A DNA stretch of 61,341 nucleotides from Acidobacteriota bacterium. GTDB lineage: Bacteria > Acidobacteriota > Thermoanaerobaculia > Thermoanaerobaculales > Sulfomarinibacteraceae. Position numbers and translations under genes: made by a program. Location: assembly GCA_024641545.1 (NCBI GenBank), contig JAHECW010000008.1, positions 1 through 61,341 on the forward strand, in the 5' to 3' direction. Under the pieces are notes generated by a model. It ran no database searches. It saw only the letters and a program-made list of their open reading frames with translations, and was not told where the DNA came from. The first letter of the stretch is position 1. Every line of letters begins with the position of its first letter. Of this stretch, positions 51,767 through 60,946 are shown piece after piece.

Positions 51767-52102
51767 CTAGCCGCAGCCCGAGCAGCCGCCGCCGGAGCCG
51801 CAGGCGTCGGCAACGGGTTTGTTGGGGTTGTCGACCATGAATCCGGTTCCCCGCTGGTCGTCGATGAAATCAACCCTGGCGCCGGTCAGATTGGGCGCCG
51901 AGTTCTCATCGACGAGGACCGTCAGGCCACCGTCTTCGACGACGGTGTCACCGTCGCGCTTCTCGTCGAACGTGAAACCATAGGCAAAGCCCGAACAGCC
52001 GACGCCCTGGATGAAAATCCGCAGGTTCTTGCCCTCGGCTTCGGGGGTCTGGGCGGCGAATTCCCTGACCTTGCTGACTGCGGTGTCGGAAAACGAGATC
52101 AT
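51767..52102 (-). CDS. Iron-sulfur cluster insertion protein (IscA/ErpA family)
   Basis: 111 aa A-type carrier. VGCSGFAYGFTFDE holds the first conserved Cys, and the C-terminal DACGSGGGCSGCG carries the other two with an unusual Gly-rich spacing and one extra Cys (classic end is C-G-C). Scaffold or carrier for cluster delivery. ATG 52102 has GGAGGA upstream. Coupled to def by close spacing. Confidence 0.92.
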   Translation of the reverse strand: MISFSDTAVSKVREFAAQTPEAEGKNLRIFIQGVGCSGFAYGFTFDEKRDGDTVVEDGGLTVLVDENSAPNLTGARVDFIDDQRGTGFMVDNPNKPVADACGSGGGCSGCG

Positions 52103-52184
52103 CTGTTCCTCCAGTCGCGCCGCGTGCAAAGCGGACGCGTTTCATGAGCCTATCTCCAAGAGGAGAACGCGGCAAGTCCGCGAG

Positions 52185-53129
52185 TTATTCGATTCCCTTT
52201 TCGGCGAGCCAACGCTCGGCTTCGATGGCGGCCATGCAGCCGGTTCCGGCGGCGGTCACCGCCTGACGATAAACCGAGTCTTGAACATCTCCGCACGCCC
52301 ACACTCCATCGACCGAGGTCTTGGCGGTCCCGGGGACGGTGGTGATGTAGCCGGTTTCGTCCATATCGAGAAGACCGACAAAGACATCGGTGTTGGGTCG
52401 GTGGCCGATCGCCATGAACACTCCCTGAGTCGGGAATTCACGGATTTCGCCGGTTTGAGTGTCCTTCACGAGCACGCCGGTGACGCCGCCGTCCCGCGAG
52501 CCGTTGATCTCGGTGATCACCGAGTTCCACATGAATTCGATCTTGCGGTTGTCCATGGCACGCTGCTGCATGATCTTCGATGCCCGGAGCTCGTCTCGGC
52601 GGTGGATGACGGTGACCCGGCTGGCGAACTTGGAGAGAAAGACGGCCTCCTCCATCGCGGTGTCGCCGCCGCCGACCACGACAATTTCCTTGTCGCGAAA
52701 AAAGAACCCGTCGCAGGTGGCGCACGCCGAGACGCCGAAACCCATGAGTTTGGCCTCCGACTCGAGACCGAGGAGCCTGGCGGACGCCCCGGTCGCGATG
52801 ATGAGAGCGTCACAGGTGATTTTTCCCGAGGAGTCGGTGGAGACGGTAAACGGGTGGCTCCCGAGATCGACCTTGTTGACCTTGTCGAAGATGAAGCGGG
52901 TTCCGAATCTCGCAACCTGAGCCTTGGTGCGCTCCATGAGCTCGGGTCCCATGATGCCTTCGGGAAACCCCGGGTAGTTCTCGACCTCGGTGGTGATGGT
53001 GAGCTGCCCACCGGGTTGCATGCCCTCGATGACAAGGGGTTCGAGATCCGCGCGGGCGGTGTAGAGGGCAGCGGTGAGACCGGCGGGGCCGGAACCGATG
53101 ATGAGGACCTTGACGTGTTCAGAACCCAT
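52185..53129 (-). CDS. trxB: Thioredoxin reductase
   Basis: 314 aa NADPH-flavoprotein. The FAD site is [17 protein letters not shown], the redox-active pair is CATC (136-139, in [10 protein letters not shown]), the NADPH loop is [16 protein letters not shown], and the second FAD block is [10 protein letters not shown] near the end. GGAGG lies before the ATG. It leads the minus-strand group trxB-Fe-S carrier-def-membrane protein. Confidence 0.96.
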   Translation of the reverse strand: MGSEHVKVLIIGSGPAGLTAALYTARADLEPLVIEGMQPGGQLTITTEVENYPGFPEGIMGPELMERTKAQVARFGTRFIFDKVNKVDLGSHPFTVSTDSSGKITCDALIIATGASARLLGLESEAKLMGFGVSACATCDGFFFRDKEIVVVGGGDTAMEEAVFLSKFASRVTVIHRRDELRASKIMQQRAMDNRKIEFMWNSVITEINGSRDGGVTGVLVKDTQTGEIREFPTQGVFMAIGHRPNTDVFVGLLDMDETGYITTVPGTAKTSVDGVWACGDVQDSVYRQAVTAAGTGCMAAIEAERWLAEKGIE

Positions 53130-53281
53130 GGATGAGCCTCCGCGGCGGTTGGGATCATCGAATGTGGCGATGGCGGGAATGCGCGCCGCAACCCCGCATT
53201 ATCCATAGAACCGGCGGCGGAGCAAGACCGGCGTCGGTGTGACGAAGGGACTCGGGGCCGCCCGGTGGATGGAAAACGACG

Positions 53282-55462
53282 ATGGTTCTCTCGATAATTC
53301 TCCTGCTGATGGGCGGGGTCCAGGCGGCCGAGCCGGGCGCCACCGGAGGCCTTGAAGCGCTTGCGCGTGCCGGTCGTTGGGATCAGATTCTCTCGGTGGC
53401 CGCGCGGCGGGCCGATCAACTGCCGCTTCGTCCTGAAGAGGCTTTGATCGCCGCCCACGCCGCGCGTTTGTCGGAGGACGCGGCTGCGCAGGCGCACTTC
53501 CTCGAAATCGCCGTGGCTTCGTCCGGCCTGGGTTCGGTGGCCCGCGTCGAGCTTGCGGAACTGGTGCTCGCCGAAGACCCGGATCGAGCCTTCGATCTGG
53601 TTTCCGGGTTTCTGCGGCGCGCGCCTTCGCGTGAAATCCGCCAAGCGGCGATCAGAATCACCGAGCAGGCGGCGGCGGCCGGTCTCGATCCGGATCGCCG
53701 ATCCGACCTCGAACGCCTGTTGCCATCGATGACCAGAACCTCGCGGCGGGGGATCGAGCTCGCCCTGGCCGTGAGCACCGATCCGGTGGATCGGACTCAT
53801 CTGAGCCGACTGCTCGCTTCGTCGACGACCGATCTGGTGGCGCTGAGGGCGGCCGAACAACTCGAATCGATGTCCGAGATTGCGACCGTTGATCGTTGGC
53901 GGGTCGCGAACGCGTTCTACCGACACGGTCTCTATGACCGAGCGGCGCCGCTCCTCGAGAGCCTCGACGAGGTCAGCAACGGCGAGGTCTCGCGACGCGA
54001 GGTTGCGTTTCTTCGCGCCCGCTGCGCGTTTCGTAAAGAGGACTGGCCGACTGCCGTGAAGTGGTACCAAACCGCCATTTCGAGAACATCGGCCGGGGAG
54101 CAGCGAGCCGACCTCGAGGTTCACCTCGGCCGGACCCACGAGCTCGCCGGGAACATGGCCGAAGCCGTGGCGGCGGCGCAGCGTGCGGTCCGGATGAAGA
54201 CCAGTGACGACCGGCGGCTCTTTCTCGCCCGGCTCCGTTTGCGACGGGATGAACCGGAGCTCGCCGAGGCCGGACTCGCGCGGCTGAAATCCAGGTCGGA
54301 TCGGGCGCGCGGGCAGCTCATGCTCGGTCTTCATGAACTGAAGACCGGGCTCAACGATGAAGCGAGGACCCGGCTTGCGCTGGTCGACCGGGATCCGTGG
54401 CGGGCGCCGGCCGCGGTGGTCGCCGCCGACCTGGCCCTGGTCTCCGGTGAGCCCTCGGAAGCCCTCGATCTTCTCGGTTCCGCGGCCCAGGGCCTTGACT
54501 CCTACTGGGCCGAGGAGGCCCGGTCGATCATGGCTCGAATCCCGGCGGAGACGGTGGATGGTTGGCGTCGCCGCGAAGGCGAGGCGCTGGCCGACCCGTC
54601 CGGGAGGACCCGCGAGCTCGCCATGGCCCGGTTGCTGGTTTTGGAACCCGATCCGGCTCAGCTGGCCGCGCTTCGAAGAACCGCTGTCGCGATGGTGGGT
54701 CTCGAGGGTGAACCCGGGCAACCGCCATTCGCGCCGGGGCTTGCAGCCGATCTCTGGGCGATCGGGCTGCGGTCGTCCGCCGTGCGCTGGGATCCCACCG
54801 GTCTGCCGAGCGACGGTGCGCGATCGACCTGGTGGACCGCCGAACAGGAGCTGGAGCTCGGTCAGCCGTGGTTGGCGATTTCCGTCGCCGACACCGCCCG
54901 ATGGCAGGCGTCTCCACACCTTCCCGAGCGGGGGCTCCCGGTGGGTCTGAGGCGCGCACTGTATCCGCTGCCTTATGAAGCGACGGTGGCGCGGGCCGCA
55001 GCGATGCACGATCTTCCTTGGTCGTTGCTCGCGGGCGTGGCCCGGGAAGAGTCGCGCTGGAACCCGAAGGTGGTGTCGAACGTCGGGGCTCGTGGTTTGA
55101 TGCAGTTGATGCCGGCCACTGCGGTGGCCGCCGGCACCGCCAACGGCCGACCCGACATCGTCCCCGACGACCTCTTCGAGCCGTTCATCAGTCTCGATCT
55201 CGGCGCCGCCGAACTCGGGCGGTTGCTCGCGGTCTTCGGCGGCAATCGCGCCGCCGCGGTCGCGGCGTACAACGCGGGGGAGGCACAGGCCCGCCTGTGG
55301 CTGGACCAGTGCGGCGAGCCGTGCACGGAGGCGCGCTTCCTGGCCCAGGTGAGCTTCTCGGTTACCCGCGGCTACACCGAAGCGGTCCTGGGCGCGGCGG
55401 CCGTCTATGAAGAGCTGTACGGGAAATCCGCGAAAATCCGAGTCAGCGAACGAAGCGAGTGA
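53282..55462 (+). CDS. Soluble lytic murein transglycosylase-like protein
   Basis: 726 aa. A signal peptide (about 1-16), a long helical TPR-like superhelix (about 25-545), then the SLT catalytic domain: ARESRW-type block VAREESRWNP with the catalytic Glu at 590, NVGARGLMQLMPATA and VAAYNAGEAQARLWL. It cleaves peptidoglycan to form 1,6-anhydro-muropeptides. The layout follows the Slt70 family. The 3' end overlaps the convergent SurA-like gene by 20 bp. Confidence 0.93.
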   Translation: MVLSIILLLMGGVQAAEPGATGGLEALARAGRWDQILSVAARRADQLPLRPEEALIAAHAARLSEDAAAQAHFLEIAVASSGLGSVARVELAELVLAEDPDRAFDLVSGFLRRAPSREIRQAAIRITEQAAAAGLDPDRRSDLERLLPSMTRTSRRGIELALAVSTDPVDRTHLSRLLASSTTDLVALRAAEQLESMSEIATVDRWRVANAFYRHGLYDRAAPLLESLDEVSNGEVSRREVAFLRARCAFRKEDWPTAVKWYQTAISRTSAGEQRADLEVHLGRTHELAGNMAEAVAAAQRAVRMKTSDDRRLFLARLRLRRDEPELAEAGLARLKSRSDRARGQLMLGLHELKTGLNDEARTRLALVDRDPWRAPAAVVAADLALVSGEPSEALDLLGSAAQGLDSYWAEEARSIMARIPAETVDGWRRREGEALADPSGRTRELAMARLLVLEPDPAQLAALRRTAVAMVGLEGEPGQPPFAPGLAADLWAIGLRSSAVRWDPTGLPSDGARSTWWTAEQELELGQPWLAISVADTARWQASPHLPERGLPVGLRRALYPLPYEATVARAAAMHDLPWSLLAGVAREESRWNPKVVSNVGARGLMQLMPATAVAAGTANGRPDIVPDDLFEPFISLDLGAAELGRLLAVFGGNRAAAVAAYNAGEAQARLWLDQCGEPCTEARFLAQVSFSVTRGYTEAVLGAAAVYEELYGKSAKIRVSERSE

Positions 55463-56087
55463 CTTCGCGTTCGTCGAACGCCCGAGTGACCCACCGTTCG
55501 ATCTCCTCGTTGAGCTTGCGCTCGGCGATGAGCTGATGGAGTTGGTCCTGGACCGAGGTCAGCGGGGGTGCGCTTTCGCCCTGCGACTCGAGCTCGACGG
55601 CGAGGCTGCGGTAGGCGGTCTCGATCTCTTGGAGGGTGACGCTGACTCTCGGGCGAAGTCGTTGTTCGGTATAGGCGTTCGAGGCGCAGACCCGGAGAGC
55701 GAGCTCGTCGATGTCGGCGTCGCCGAGGCCGGCGGCCGCGAGAGCTTCCATGAGCGAGTCGATGTCCCCCGCTGCCGCCATGACCGAGCGGCGGGCCCCG
55801 GGGACATCAAGCTCGAGGCGATAGAGCACCCCCGAGGCTTCGAGATCGCGGAACTGGACCTCGAGTTGAATCCGGGCTTCGAGGAGGGCGGATCGATAGT
55901 CGGCGTCGGTCGCACCCGCGGGGCGCTCGACGAGGACGACGAGCTCGGCGAGATCGATATCGCTGCGTAGCAGCGGTGTCCGATCGACGACGGCCACGAC
56001 CTCCTCGACGGGTGTGCGGACAAGGGCCTGTGCACCGGACAACTGACTGATAACCAGTAAGATGAGCGTCATTGCACCGCGTTTCAC
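55443..56087 (-). CDS. SurA-like periplasmic chaperone domain protein without PPIase domain
   Basis: 214 aa. Signal peptide starting VKRGAMTLILL and ending near SGAQA. VEEVVAVVDRTPLLRSDIDLAEL is the SurA-N-terminal start, followed by a helical chaperone segment and the paired C-terminal helix (QLHQLIAERKLNEEIERWVTRAF). No rotamase (PPIase) domain is present, so a chaperone role is plausible but unproven. I use GTG 56087, because the ATG at 56072 would remove the charged n-region. Divergent from rsmI by 17 bp. Confidence 0.75.
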   Translation of the reverse strand: MKRGAMTLILLVISQLSGAQALVRTPVEEVVAVVDRTPLLRSDIDLAELVVLVERPAGATDADYRSALLEARIQLEVQFRDLEASGVLYRLELDVPGARRSVMAAAGDIDSLMEALAAAGLGDADIDELALRVCASNAYTEQRLRPRVSVTLQEIETAYRSLAVELESQGESAPPLTSVQDQLHQLIAERKLNEEIERWVTRAFDEREVTRFVR

Positions 56088-56092
56088 CCTGG

Positions 56093-56098
56093 TATCAT
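56093..56098 (+). promoter_or_regulatory. -10 element of rsmI (leaderless type)
   Basis: TATCAT, 6 bp before GTG 56105, with TTGCAC 15 bp upstream. Overlaps the minus-strand -10. Confidence 0.45.
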
Positions 56099-56099
56099 A
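56094..56099 (-). promoter_or_regulatory. -10 element of the SurA-like gene (leaderless type)
   Basis: TATGAT on the minus strand, with TTCCGC 18 bp further upstream, ending 6-7 bp from GTG 56087. It overlaps the opposite-strand -10 of rsmI almost completely. Confidence 0.5.
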
Positions 56100-56104
56100 G
56101 CAAC

Positions 56105-56968
56105 GTGTCGGACTCCCGCGGAACTTTGTGGATCGTGGCCACCCCGATCGGCACGCTCGACGATTTCGCCCCCCGGGCGCGGGAGGTCCTCGCTGGCGCC
56201 GCTTTGATCCTCGCCGAGGACACCCGTCGGGCGCGCACCCTCCTGAACCACGTCGGGGTTGCGGCCGGCCGGCGGCTGAGGAGCCATCACGAGCACAACG
56301 AGGCGGATCGACTCTCCCTGGCATTGGAGACCCTTCGGGAAGGGAGGCCGGTGGTCCTGATGAGCGATGCCGGTACGCCGGTCCTCTCGGATCCCGGTTT
56401 CGTCCTGGTCAGGGCGGCACGGGTTGAAGGGATCCATGTGGCCTCGGTTCCCGGCCCGTCGTCGTTTACCGCCGCGCTGGCGGCCTCGGGCCAGCCGCCC
56501 CTGCCGGCGACCCTGGTCGGGTTTTTGCCGGCACGAGCCGGCGCCCGAAAAGTGCGGATCGCGGAATTTTCAGGTGTTTCCTGGACGCTGGTCGTGCTTC
56601 TCTCGCCCCACCGACTCGCCGTCGAGTTGGGAGATCTGGCTGAGGGACTGGGCTCTGATCGACCAGCGACCCTCCTGGCCGAACTCAGCAAGATGCACGA
56701 GCGGGCGATCTCGGCGCCGCTTGGCGAACTCGCCGGCTGCGACGAAGCGTGCAATCCGCGGGGCGAGTACGTCGTGGTGGTGGGGCCCCCGATCGACCAC
56801 GGACCGACGGGACCGGTGGACCGCGGCCAAATCAGACGGGCGTATCGGGTGGCCGTCGATGCCGGGTTGACTCGCAAGGAAGCCTTGAAAGCGGTCGCGG
56901 AAGAACTCGGCGTCGGACGGCGCGAGGTCTTCGATTCACTCGTCAATAATGAGATAAATGACGACTGA
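56105..56968 (+). CDS. rsmI: 16S rRNA (cytidine(1402)-2'-O)-methyltransferase
   Basis: Tetrapyrrole-methylase fold enzyme that 2'-O-methylates C1402. LWIVATPIGTLDDFAPRARE, LAEDTRRARTLL, HHEHNE, VLMSDAGTPVLSDPG and VPGPSSFTAALAASG give a full RsmI signature. 287 aa from GTG 56105. Stands alone and diverges from the SurA-like gene. Confidence 0.95.
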   Translation: MSDSRGTLWIVATPIGTLDDFAPRAREVLAGAALILAEDTRRARTLLNHVGVAAGRRLRSHHEHNEADRLSLALETLREGRPVVLMSDAGTPVLSDPGFVLVRAARVEGIHVASVPGPSSFTAALAASGQPPLPATLVGFLPARAGARKVRIAEFSGVSWTLVVLLSPHRLAVELGDLAEGLGSDRPATLLAELSKMHERAISAPLGELAGCDEACNPRGEYVVVVGPPIDHGPTGPVDRGQIRRAYRVAVDAGLTRKEALKAVAEELGVGRREVFDSLVNNEINDD

Positions 56969-57070
56969 TAAATGTCTTAGATGAATTTCAGATGACACTT
57001 CTCGGCGCAGATTTCCTCATATTCTGATGCTGTCTGTGATACTCTGAAGCCGATTACTGGAGGTGCCATC

Positions 57071-58258
57071 ATGTTCCGGCGAGGCATTCTGACCATCGGC
57101 GCGGCAGCTCTGCTTTCTGTGGTGTTGGTCGGGTGTGGAAACCAGCCGGTCGTGGGGGTCCTCCTGCCGACCACCGGCGAGCACGGCACCTACGGCGAGT
57201 CCATCGAGAGCGGGATTCGACTCGCCCTCAGCGACGCCCGCGCTCGCGAAGAACTGCCCAAAGGCTTTGAGGTCGTGTGGGTGGATACCAAGTCGGATCC
57301 GGAGTTCGCGGTCAGCGAACTGCGGCGACTGGCCGCCGAGCGGAGCGTCAAGATGGTGATCGGCGGCGCTACGAGCGCCGAGGCCCAGGCCATGGTCGAG
57401 GTTCTCGACGAGCTCGAGGTCGTGTGTCTCTCACCGACCGCCTCGACGCCCGGAATCGGCCATCGGTCGAAGCTCTTCTTTCGGATCTTCCCGTCCGATG
57501 AGCTCGAGGGTCACACCGCGGCCCGGTTCATGTTCGACCGGCTCGGCCAGGCAAAGACCGTGGTCTACTCCAGCGCCGGCGACTACGCCGCGGGAATCGA
57601 ACCCGAGTTCATGAATCAATACGTCGATGCGCTCGGCGGCGAGGTCGTCGCGCGGATCGACCTGGCCGACCCCGAATGGCGGTCGGCATCCGATGCGGTG
57701 GTGCCGAAGAGCGGGGTCGGCGCGGTTTACGTCATCGGCTATGCGCCCGAGATTCTCGAGGTGATCACCTACCTCAGGGAAGCGGGCTACCAGGGACGCT
57801 TTGTCACCACGTCGGCGTTCTTCAACGATCAGATCATCCTCGATGCAGGTGCGGCGGCCGACGGGATTCTCTTCCCGCTGCCGCCGTTCGACCGGACCTC
57901 GGACAAGGAACCCGTCCTCGGGTTCGTCAACCGTTATATGGATGCGCTGGGCAAGGCCCCCGATGTCTTCGCGGCGCACGGTTACGATGCCATGTGGCTG
58001 ACCATCCAGGTGATGACCATTGCCGACCCACCCGACACCAATCAGATCCGCAAGGCCTTCCACTTCGGGATGAACGAACTCATGGGGGTCACCGGACCGA
58101 TCCTCTTTGATGATTACGGCGATGTCAAACACTACCCCAAGATGTTCATCGTCCACGAGGGCCAGGTCCAGAGCTATCAGCGCTATATCACGAACGAACG
58201 GGAGAGAATTCTCCGCGAAGTCCAAGAGCTCCTCGTGACCGGAGCCGAAGGCAGATAG
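57071..58258 (+). CDS. Lipoprotein, branched-chain amino-acid type substrate-binding protein
   Basis: 395 aa. Lipobox LVGC at about residue 22. The Leu/Ile/Val-binding periplasmic fold (VVGVLLPTTGEHGTYGESIESGIRLAL; MVIGGATSAEAQAMVEV; FRIFPSDELEGHTAARFMFD). SD GGAGG is in the leader. No LivHMGF permease or ATPase follows; four bases later comes wzm. It may be an orphan receptor or work with a distant transporter. Confidence 0.88.
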   Translation: MFRRGILTIGAAALLSVVLVGCGNQPVVGVLLPTTGEHGTYGESIESGIRLALSDARAREELPKGFEVVWVDTKSDPEFAVSELRRLAAERSVKMVIGGATSAEAQAMVEVLDELEVVCLSPTASTPGIGHRSKLFFRIFPSDELEGHTAARFMFDRLGQAKTVVYSSAGDYAAGIEPEFMNQYVDALGGEVVARIDLADPEWRSASDAVVPKSGVGAVYVIGYAPEILEVITYLREAGYQGRFVTTSAFFNDQIILDAGAAADGILFPLPPFDRTSDKEPVLGFVNRYMDALGKAPDVFAAHGYDAMWLTIQVMTIADPPDTNQIRKAFHFGMNELMGVTGPILFDDYGDVKHYPKMFIVHEGQVQSYQRYITNERERILREVQELLVTGAEGR

Positions 58259-58261
58259 CCA

Positions 58262-59062
58262 ATGACCCTCGTGCGCCTGCTGTGGCGCCAGCGGGCGCTG
58301 ATTGCGGTCTTGGTGCGTCGCGAGCTCAACGCGCGGTACCGGGCTTCGGTCCTCGGTTTTCTCTGGTCGCTCCTCAATCCGCTCCTGCTCCTCTTCGTCT
58401 ACGCGGTGGTCTTCACCTACATTTTCAACCCGCGTTTCCCGGGTGGCGATCCTTATCCCCTGTTTCTCTTCAGCGGGCTGCTGCCGTGGCTCTTCCTGTC
58501 GGGAACGGTGCTCGATTCCTCGGTCACGCTCATCGACAACGGTCCGCTGCTGGCCAAGGTGATGTGCCCACCGGAGATCTTTCCCGCGGTCACCGTGGTT
58601 TCGCACTTCGTCCACCATCTCCTGGCCCTTCCGGTGCTGCTCGCGGCGCTGGTGGTGACGGCGTTCGCCGGCTCGCACCCGTTTCCGCCGACCGTGTGGC
58701 TGCTGCCGCTGGCGCTGGTTCCATGGCTGCTGCTCGCCGGGGGGGCGGCTCTCGGGGTCTCGGCGTTGTCGGTGAAGTTCCGTGATCTGCGCGATCTCGT
58801 CGGCCACCTGCTCAACCTCCTCTTCTTCTCCACCCCGATCATCTACAGTCTCGACGGGCTCGAGGTTCCGTCCTGGCTCGAGCGGATCCTCCGCCTGAAT
58901 CCGCTCGCGAGCCTGGTGGAGGTCTACCGCGACGTCGTGTTCACCGGCGTGGTCCCGGAGCTTGGGCTGTGGTCCATGGCGCTTGCCGTTGGGGTGGCGG
59001 GTTGGCTTGCCGGGGCGTTCATCTTCGTCCGCTTCCGCGAGACCCTGGTGGAGTCGGTGTGA
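58262..59062 (+). CDS. wzm: Polysaccharide ABC exporter permease (Wzm-like)
   Basis: 266 aa, six hydrophobic segments. The start RELNARYRASVLGFLWSLLNPLLLLFVYAVVF is the ABC-2 polysaccharide-exporter signature, and VSALSVKFRDLRDLVGHLLNLLFFSTPIIY follows. Partner of wzt (4-bp overlap). Exports an undecaprenyl-linked glycan, probably O-antigen. Confidence 0.92.
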   Translation: MTLVRLLWRQRALIAVLVRRELNARYRASVLGFLWSLLNPLLLLFVYAVVFTYIFNPRFPGGDPYPLFLFSGLLPWLFLSGTVLDSSVTLIDNGPLLAKVMCPPEIFPAVTVVSHFVHHLLALPVLLAALVVTAFAGSHPFPPTVWLLPLALVPWLLLAGGAALGVSALSVKFRDLRDLVGHLLNLLFFSTPIIYSLDGLEVPSWLERILRLNPLASLVEVYRDVVFTGVVPELGLWSMALAVGVAGWLAGAFIFVRFRETLVESV

Positions 59063-60297
59063 AGGGGCGGCTTCGTTTCGCCGGGGTTCGGAAGGTCTAC
59101 CGCTGGCGTGGGACCCGGGTGCGCAACGAGTCGGTCAAAGGCGCGGTGCTCGGTTCCTGGTGGCGGCGCCGGCGGCCGACCGCCGAGCAGCACGTCGCCC
59201 TCGATGGGATCGACCTCGAGATCGACCGCGGGGAAGCGGTGGCGCTGATCGGGCCGAACGGGTCGGGCAAATCCACCCTGCTCAAACTCGCCGGCGGGAT
59301 TCTGCAACCCACCGAAGGCACCGTCGAGGTCGAGGGTCGGGTGACTGCGCTCATCGAGCTCGGCGCGGGGTTCCACCCCGAGATCACCGGCCGCGAGAAC
59401 GTCCTCTTCAACGGGATGCTGCTCGGCCTCGATCGCCGCGAGATCGAGGCCCGCCTGCCGGAGATCCTCGAGTTTGCCGAGATCGGAGATTTCATCGACC
59501 AGCCGGTCAAGACCTACTCGTCGGGGATGTACGTCCGTCTCGGGTTCGCGGTGGCGGTGGCGGTCGAGCCCGACGTGCTGCTCATCGACGAGGTCCTGTC
59601 GGTCGGCGACGAGGCCTTCACCAGGAGGTGCCTGGCTCGGCTGGCGCGGATGCGCCAGGCCGGGGTCACCATGGTGCTGGTGTCGCACGACCTCGATCTC
59701 GTCGAGACCTTTGCCGATCGTGCCGTCTATCTCAAAGCGGGCCGGTTGCGGTCGCAGGGCCCCGTCGGCTCGGTGATTGCCCGGTACCGCGGCGATGTCG
59801 CCGGCGTCCCCGACCAGCCTGTCGAGGACCGGGAGGCGAGTCCTCGAGTCGACGGCCGGAGTCGACGCTGGGGTAGCAACGAGGTCGAGATTGTCTCCCT
59901 GGATCTGGTGACCGGCGCCGGGGCGACGCGGCTGGTGCCCACCGGGACGCCGTGTCATCTGCGGATCGGCTACCGGGCGCTGCGCGAGGTCGACGATTTC
60001 GTCGTGGGAGTGGCGTGGCACCGCCCCGACGGCACCCTGGTGACCGGTCACAACACCGATCTTGACGGTCTTCGGCCGAACGTTCTCGACGGCGAGGGCG
60101 CACTCCGCTGCTCCTACGATGCGTTGGACCTCGCACCCGGGGATTATCTGGTCGACGTGGCCGTGCATGCCAGGGACGGAAAAGCCTACGACTACTGGTG
60201 CGACGCCCTGCGGATCAGAGTCACCTCCGAGGTCGAGTGGCCCGGGGTTTGGACTCCCTCGCACCACTGGGAGTGGGATGGTGAGCTCTTTGAATGA
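59059..60297 (+). CDS. wzt: Polysaccharide ABC exporter ATPase (Wzt-like) with C-terminal carbohydrate-binding domain
   Basis: 412 aa. Walker A GPNGSGKST, IELGAGFHPEITGRENV (Wzt/TagH-type), signature YSSGMYVRLGFAVAVA, Walker B VLLIDEVLSVGDE and H-loop VSHDLD. Residues from about 270 form a Wzt-type C-terminal domain that recognises the modified glycan end (EIVSLDLVTG, FVVGVAWHRPDGTLVTGHNT). The N-terminal ~45 residues before the P-loop are typical. GTG 59059 overlaps wzm. Confidence 0.93.
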   Translation: MKGRLRFAGVRKVYRWRGTRVRNESVKGAVLGSWWRRRRPTAEQHVALDGIDLEIDRGEAVALIGPNGSGKSTLLKLAGGILQPTEGTVEVEGRVTALIELGAGFHPEITGRENVLFNGMLLGLDRREIEARLPEILEFAEIGDFIDQPVKTYSSGMYVRLGFAVAVAVEPDVLLIDEVLSVGDEAFTRRCLARLARMRQAGVTMVLVSHDLDLVETFADRAVYLKAGRLRSQGPVGSVIARYRGDVAGVPDQPVEDREASPRVDGRSRRWGSNEVEIVSLDLVTGAGATRLVPTGTPCHLRIGYRALREVDDFVVGVAWHRPDGTLVTGHNTDLDGLRPNVLDGEGALRCSYDALDLAPGDYLVDVAVHARDGKAYDYWCDALRIRVTSEVEWPGVWTPSHHWEWDGELFE

Positions 60298-60371
60298 CGT
60301 TCGGGGGCAGCGGTCGGCGACGCCGATGACGTTGAGCGTCACTCTCGCGGTCAACACCCTGCACGGAATCC

Positions 60372-60386
60372 TGGCATGGACATTGC
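60372..60386 (+). promoter_or_regulatory. Sigma-54 (RpoN) promoter of the pilin gene
   Basis: TGGCATG-GACA-TTGC, followed by TT, matches the sigma-54 consensus at every invariant base with correct -24/-12 spacing. It would start transcription near 60398, about 20 nt before the ATG. Confidence 0.85.
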
Positions 60387-60419
60387 TTTAAAGCTGGTTG
60401 GATTGAAAAGGAGGATCGC

Positions 60420-60890
60420 ATGCGCAGACAGAAAGGTTTCACTCTCATCGAGCTGCTGATCGTGGTTGCGATTATCGGAATCATCGCCGCTATCGCCATC
60501 CCGAACCTGCTCAACGCCATCAACCGTGCCCGCCAAAAGAGGTCGATGTCCGACATGCGGACCATCGGTACCGCCACCGAGGCCTACGCCGTCGACTGGG
60601 CGTACTACCCCAGCACCGGTGGTGACGTCAGCGTCCTGGCGGGCCTTGAGCCCCACCTGTCGCCGGTCTACATCAAGAAGACCCCGCCTACCGACGGCTG
60701 GCGCGAGCCCTTCCTGTGCCGTTCGGAGTCGCGGTTCTACACCCTGCTGTCGGCCGGTCGCGACAAGAACGTTGAGGGTGGCCTTGCCGACAGCGCCTAT
60801 GACCGTGATCCGACCACCGACATGGACTGCGACATCGTCTATGCCAACGGGACCTTCGTCTCCTATCCGGAAGGTGTCCAGACCGACTGA
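60420..60890 (+). CDS. Type IV pilin / GspG-like major pseudopilin
   Basis: 156 aa. Canonical prepilin start KG|FTLIELLIVVAIIGII (cleavage after Gly6, Glu at +5). The C-terminal globular domain has TPPTDGWREPFLCRSES and YTLLSAGRDKNVEGG, a GspG-type calcium-loop-like region, so it may be a type IV pilin or a type II secretion major pseudopilin. AGGAGG lies 6 bases upstream. A sigma-54 promoter before and a strong terminator after make it monocistronic, the usual pattern of major pilin genes. Confidence 0.92.
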   Translation: MRRQKGFTLIELLIVVAIIGIIAAIAIPNLLNAINRARQKRSMSDMRTIGTATEAYAVDWAYYPSTGGDVSVLAGLEPHLSPVYIKKTPPTDGWREPFLCRSESRFYTLLSAGRDKNVEGGLADSAYDRDPTTDMDCDIVYANGTFVSYPEGVQTD

Positions 60891-60915
60891 TCACGTTTTC
60901 TCAGTCTGAGAACCT

Positions 60916-60946
60916 AAACGGAGGCGCTTCGGCGCCTCCGTTTTTT
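60916..60946 (+). terminator. Rho-independent terminator after the pilin gene
   Basis: AAACGGAGGCGC pairs with GCGCCTCCGTTT around a TTCG loop, then a T-run. The A-run on the left makes it potentially bidirectional. Confidence 0.94.

Noticed and set aside
52517-55009. Minus-strand open frame of 830 codons opposite the lytic transglycosylase and trxB
   Set aside because: Crosses two real genes, has no RBS or domain, and its composition is that of an antisense GC-rich frame.
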